Shown in pieces: positions 6,051 through 6,413 of a stretch of DNA of 6,413 bases. The position numbers and the translations under genes were made by a program. The stretch is from Candidatus Bathyarchaeota archaeon (lineage in GTDB: Archaea; Thermoproteota; Bathyarchaeia; TCS64): contig JAUVYU010000046.1 in NCBI GenBank assembly GCA_030602935.1, positions 1 to 6,413 of the forward strand, in the 5' to 3' direction. Below the pieces are notes generated by a model. The model made no database searches. It had not been told where the DNA came from and saw only the letters and a list, made by a program, of their open reading frames with translations. Positions within the stretch are counted from its first letter, which is position 1; each line of letters opens with the position of its first letter.

Positions 6051-6051
6051 G
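6043..6051 (+). promoter_or_regulatory. TATA box for the four-cysteine small protein gene
   Basis: TTATTTAGG is centred 24 bases ahead of the ATG at 6071, so transcription should begin at or within a base or two of the start codon. This spacing is typical of leaderless archaeal genes and also supports the chosen start. Confidence 0.55.
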
Positions 6052-6070
6052 TCCAAATGACCACAATAAA

Positions 6071-6358
6071 ATGGTCAAGGAGAGGAGAAGCTACAACTGC
6101 AACCTGGATACCCAGGAGAGGCGGCTCTACTGCTTCAAGAAGAGGGCGAGCAAGGCCTGCCTGAAGCCCAGATTCCTGGGGTATCGCTGCCCCAACATGG
6201 TCTATGAGAAAGCGGACGTCATGGACGAGGCGAAGAAAGGGACCAAGAAGATTACCGCTCCAGCAGGCTTCACAGAAGAGGCTCAGGATTACGTTAAGAG
6301 GTACAGGCCGAAGCTCAAGCTCGTCCAGGACTACCTGACAGCCATCCCCGCTCAGTGA
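6071..6358 (+). CDS. Conserved-looking hypothetical protein with four cysteines
   Basis: I do not recognise this 95-residue protein. The first half is basic and aromatic and holds Cys10, Cys21, Cys30 and Cys40 with spacings of 10, 8 and 9 residues, including ACLKP and YRCPN. Four cysteines in 31 residues could bind one zinc ion or an iron-sulfur cluster, but the spacing matches no standard zinc ribbon that I know. The second half (about 46-95) is charged and probably helical, with a GFTEEAQDYVKRYRPKLKL stretch (66-84) and a short C-terminal tail. No signal peptide or membrane segment is seen. The start at ATG 6071 is supported by the TATA box exactly where a leaderless transcript needs it, and no ribosome site is present. 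Codon use matches the host genes. A nucleic-acid-binding role is a guess from charge and cysteines only. Confidence 0.75.
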   Translation: MVKERRSYNCNLDTQERRLYCFKKRASKACLKPRFLGYRCPNMVYEKADVMDEAKKGTKKITAPAGFTEEAQDYVKRYRPKLKLVQDYLTAIPAQ

Positions 6359-6365
6359 CAGACGC

Positions 6366-6413
6366 TCAAAGGGAACCCATCAGGCCGAACCTGACGTAGA
6401 TGTAGGCCATCGC
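6366..6413 (-). CDS. C-terminal fragment of a convergent gene (runs off right edge)
   Basis: Read from the right edge on the minus strand, one frame gives AMAYIYVRFGLMGSL and then TGA at 6368-6366. Thirteen of its 15 codons end in G or C, as in the host's genes, while the other frames stop or look non-coding. The hydrophobic make-up might suggest a membrane or buried segment, but 15 residues do not allow identification. It would end seven bases from the stop of the four-cysteine gene. Confidence 0.35.
   Translation of the reverse strand, partial: AMAYIYVRFGLMGSL

Noticed and set aside
1..6413. Mobile element, CRISPR array, tRNA or novel defence system
   Set aside because: I saw no transposase or integrase, no evenly spaced direct repeats, no tRNA-like cloverleaf and no defence-type domains. 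The content is ordinary housekeeping plus a few small unknowns.

Overview
The window looks archaeal. It holds the archaeal/eukaryotic-type ribosomal proteins uL13, uS9 and eL13. It has TATA-like boxes of the form TTATTTAR or CTTTATA about 25-30 bases ahead of several genes, GGTG-type ribosome binding sites, at least one apparently leaderless gene, and GC-rich coding sequence (many AGG, CTC and GTC codons) separated by AT-rich gaps. eL13 is absent from most euryarchaea but present in the TACK lineages. A Thermoproteota-type archaeon, for example a Bathyarchaeia-like lineage, is therefore a reasonable inference, though not proven.

Layout, left to right. (1) Positions 1-508, minus strand: the N-terminal third of argininosuccinate lyase (argH), running off the left edge. 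(2) A divergent, AT-rich promoter gap containing a perfect 7+7 inverted repeat. (3) 714-1880, plus strand: a PLP-dependent enzyme of the MalY/PatB (C-S beta-lyase/aminotransferase) class. (4) A convergent gap of about 115 bases with two overlapping, mutually exclusive hairpins. (5) 3159 down to 1997, minus strand: a tight ribosomal operon uL13-uS9-eL13 with its own TATA box near 3225. (6) About 3435-3782, plus strand: a small PH-fold-like protein. Its coding frame clearly extends upstream of its first ATG and seems to begin at a rare ATT codon behind a GGTGA site. (7) 3980-5917, plus strand: a cytoplasmic S9-family prolyl oligopeptidase/acylaminoacyl peptidase with a beta-propeller and a complete Ser-Asp-His triad. 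(8) A possible 43-residue CxxC mini-gene at 5919-6050. (9) 6071-6358, plus strand: an unrecognised basic protein with four cysteines, preceded by a TATA box placed for leaderless transcription. (10) At the right edge, the last 15 codons of a convergent minus-strand gene.

The genes do not form one pathway. argH is the last step of arginine synthesis, the PLP enzyme belongs to amino-acid or sulfur metabolism, the ribosomal genes are housekeeping, and the S9 peptidase works in peptide turnover. Nearly every unit seems to have its own promoter. I see no mobile element, CRISPR array, tRNA or defence system. The points most worth following are the probable ATT start, the four-cysteine small protein and the short CxxC ORF.
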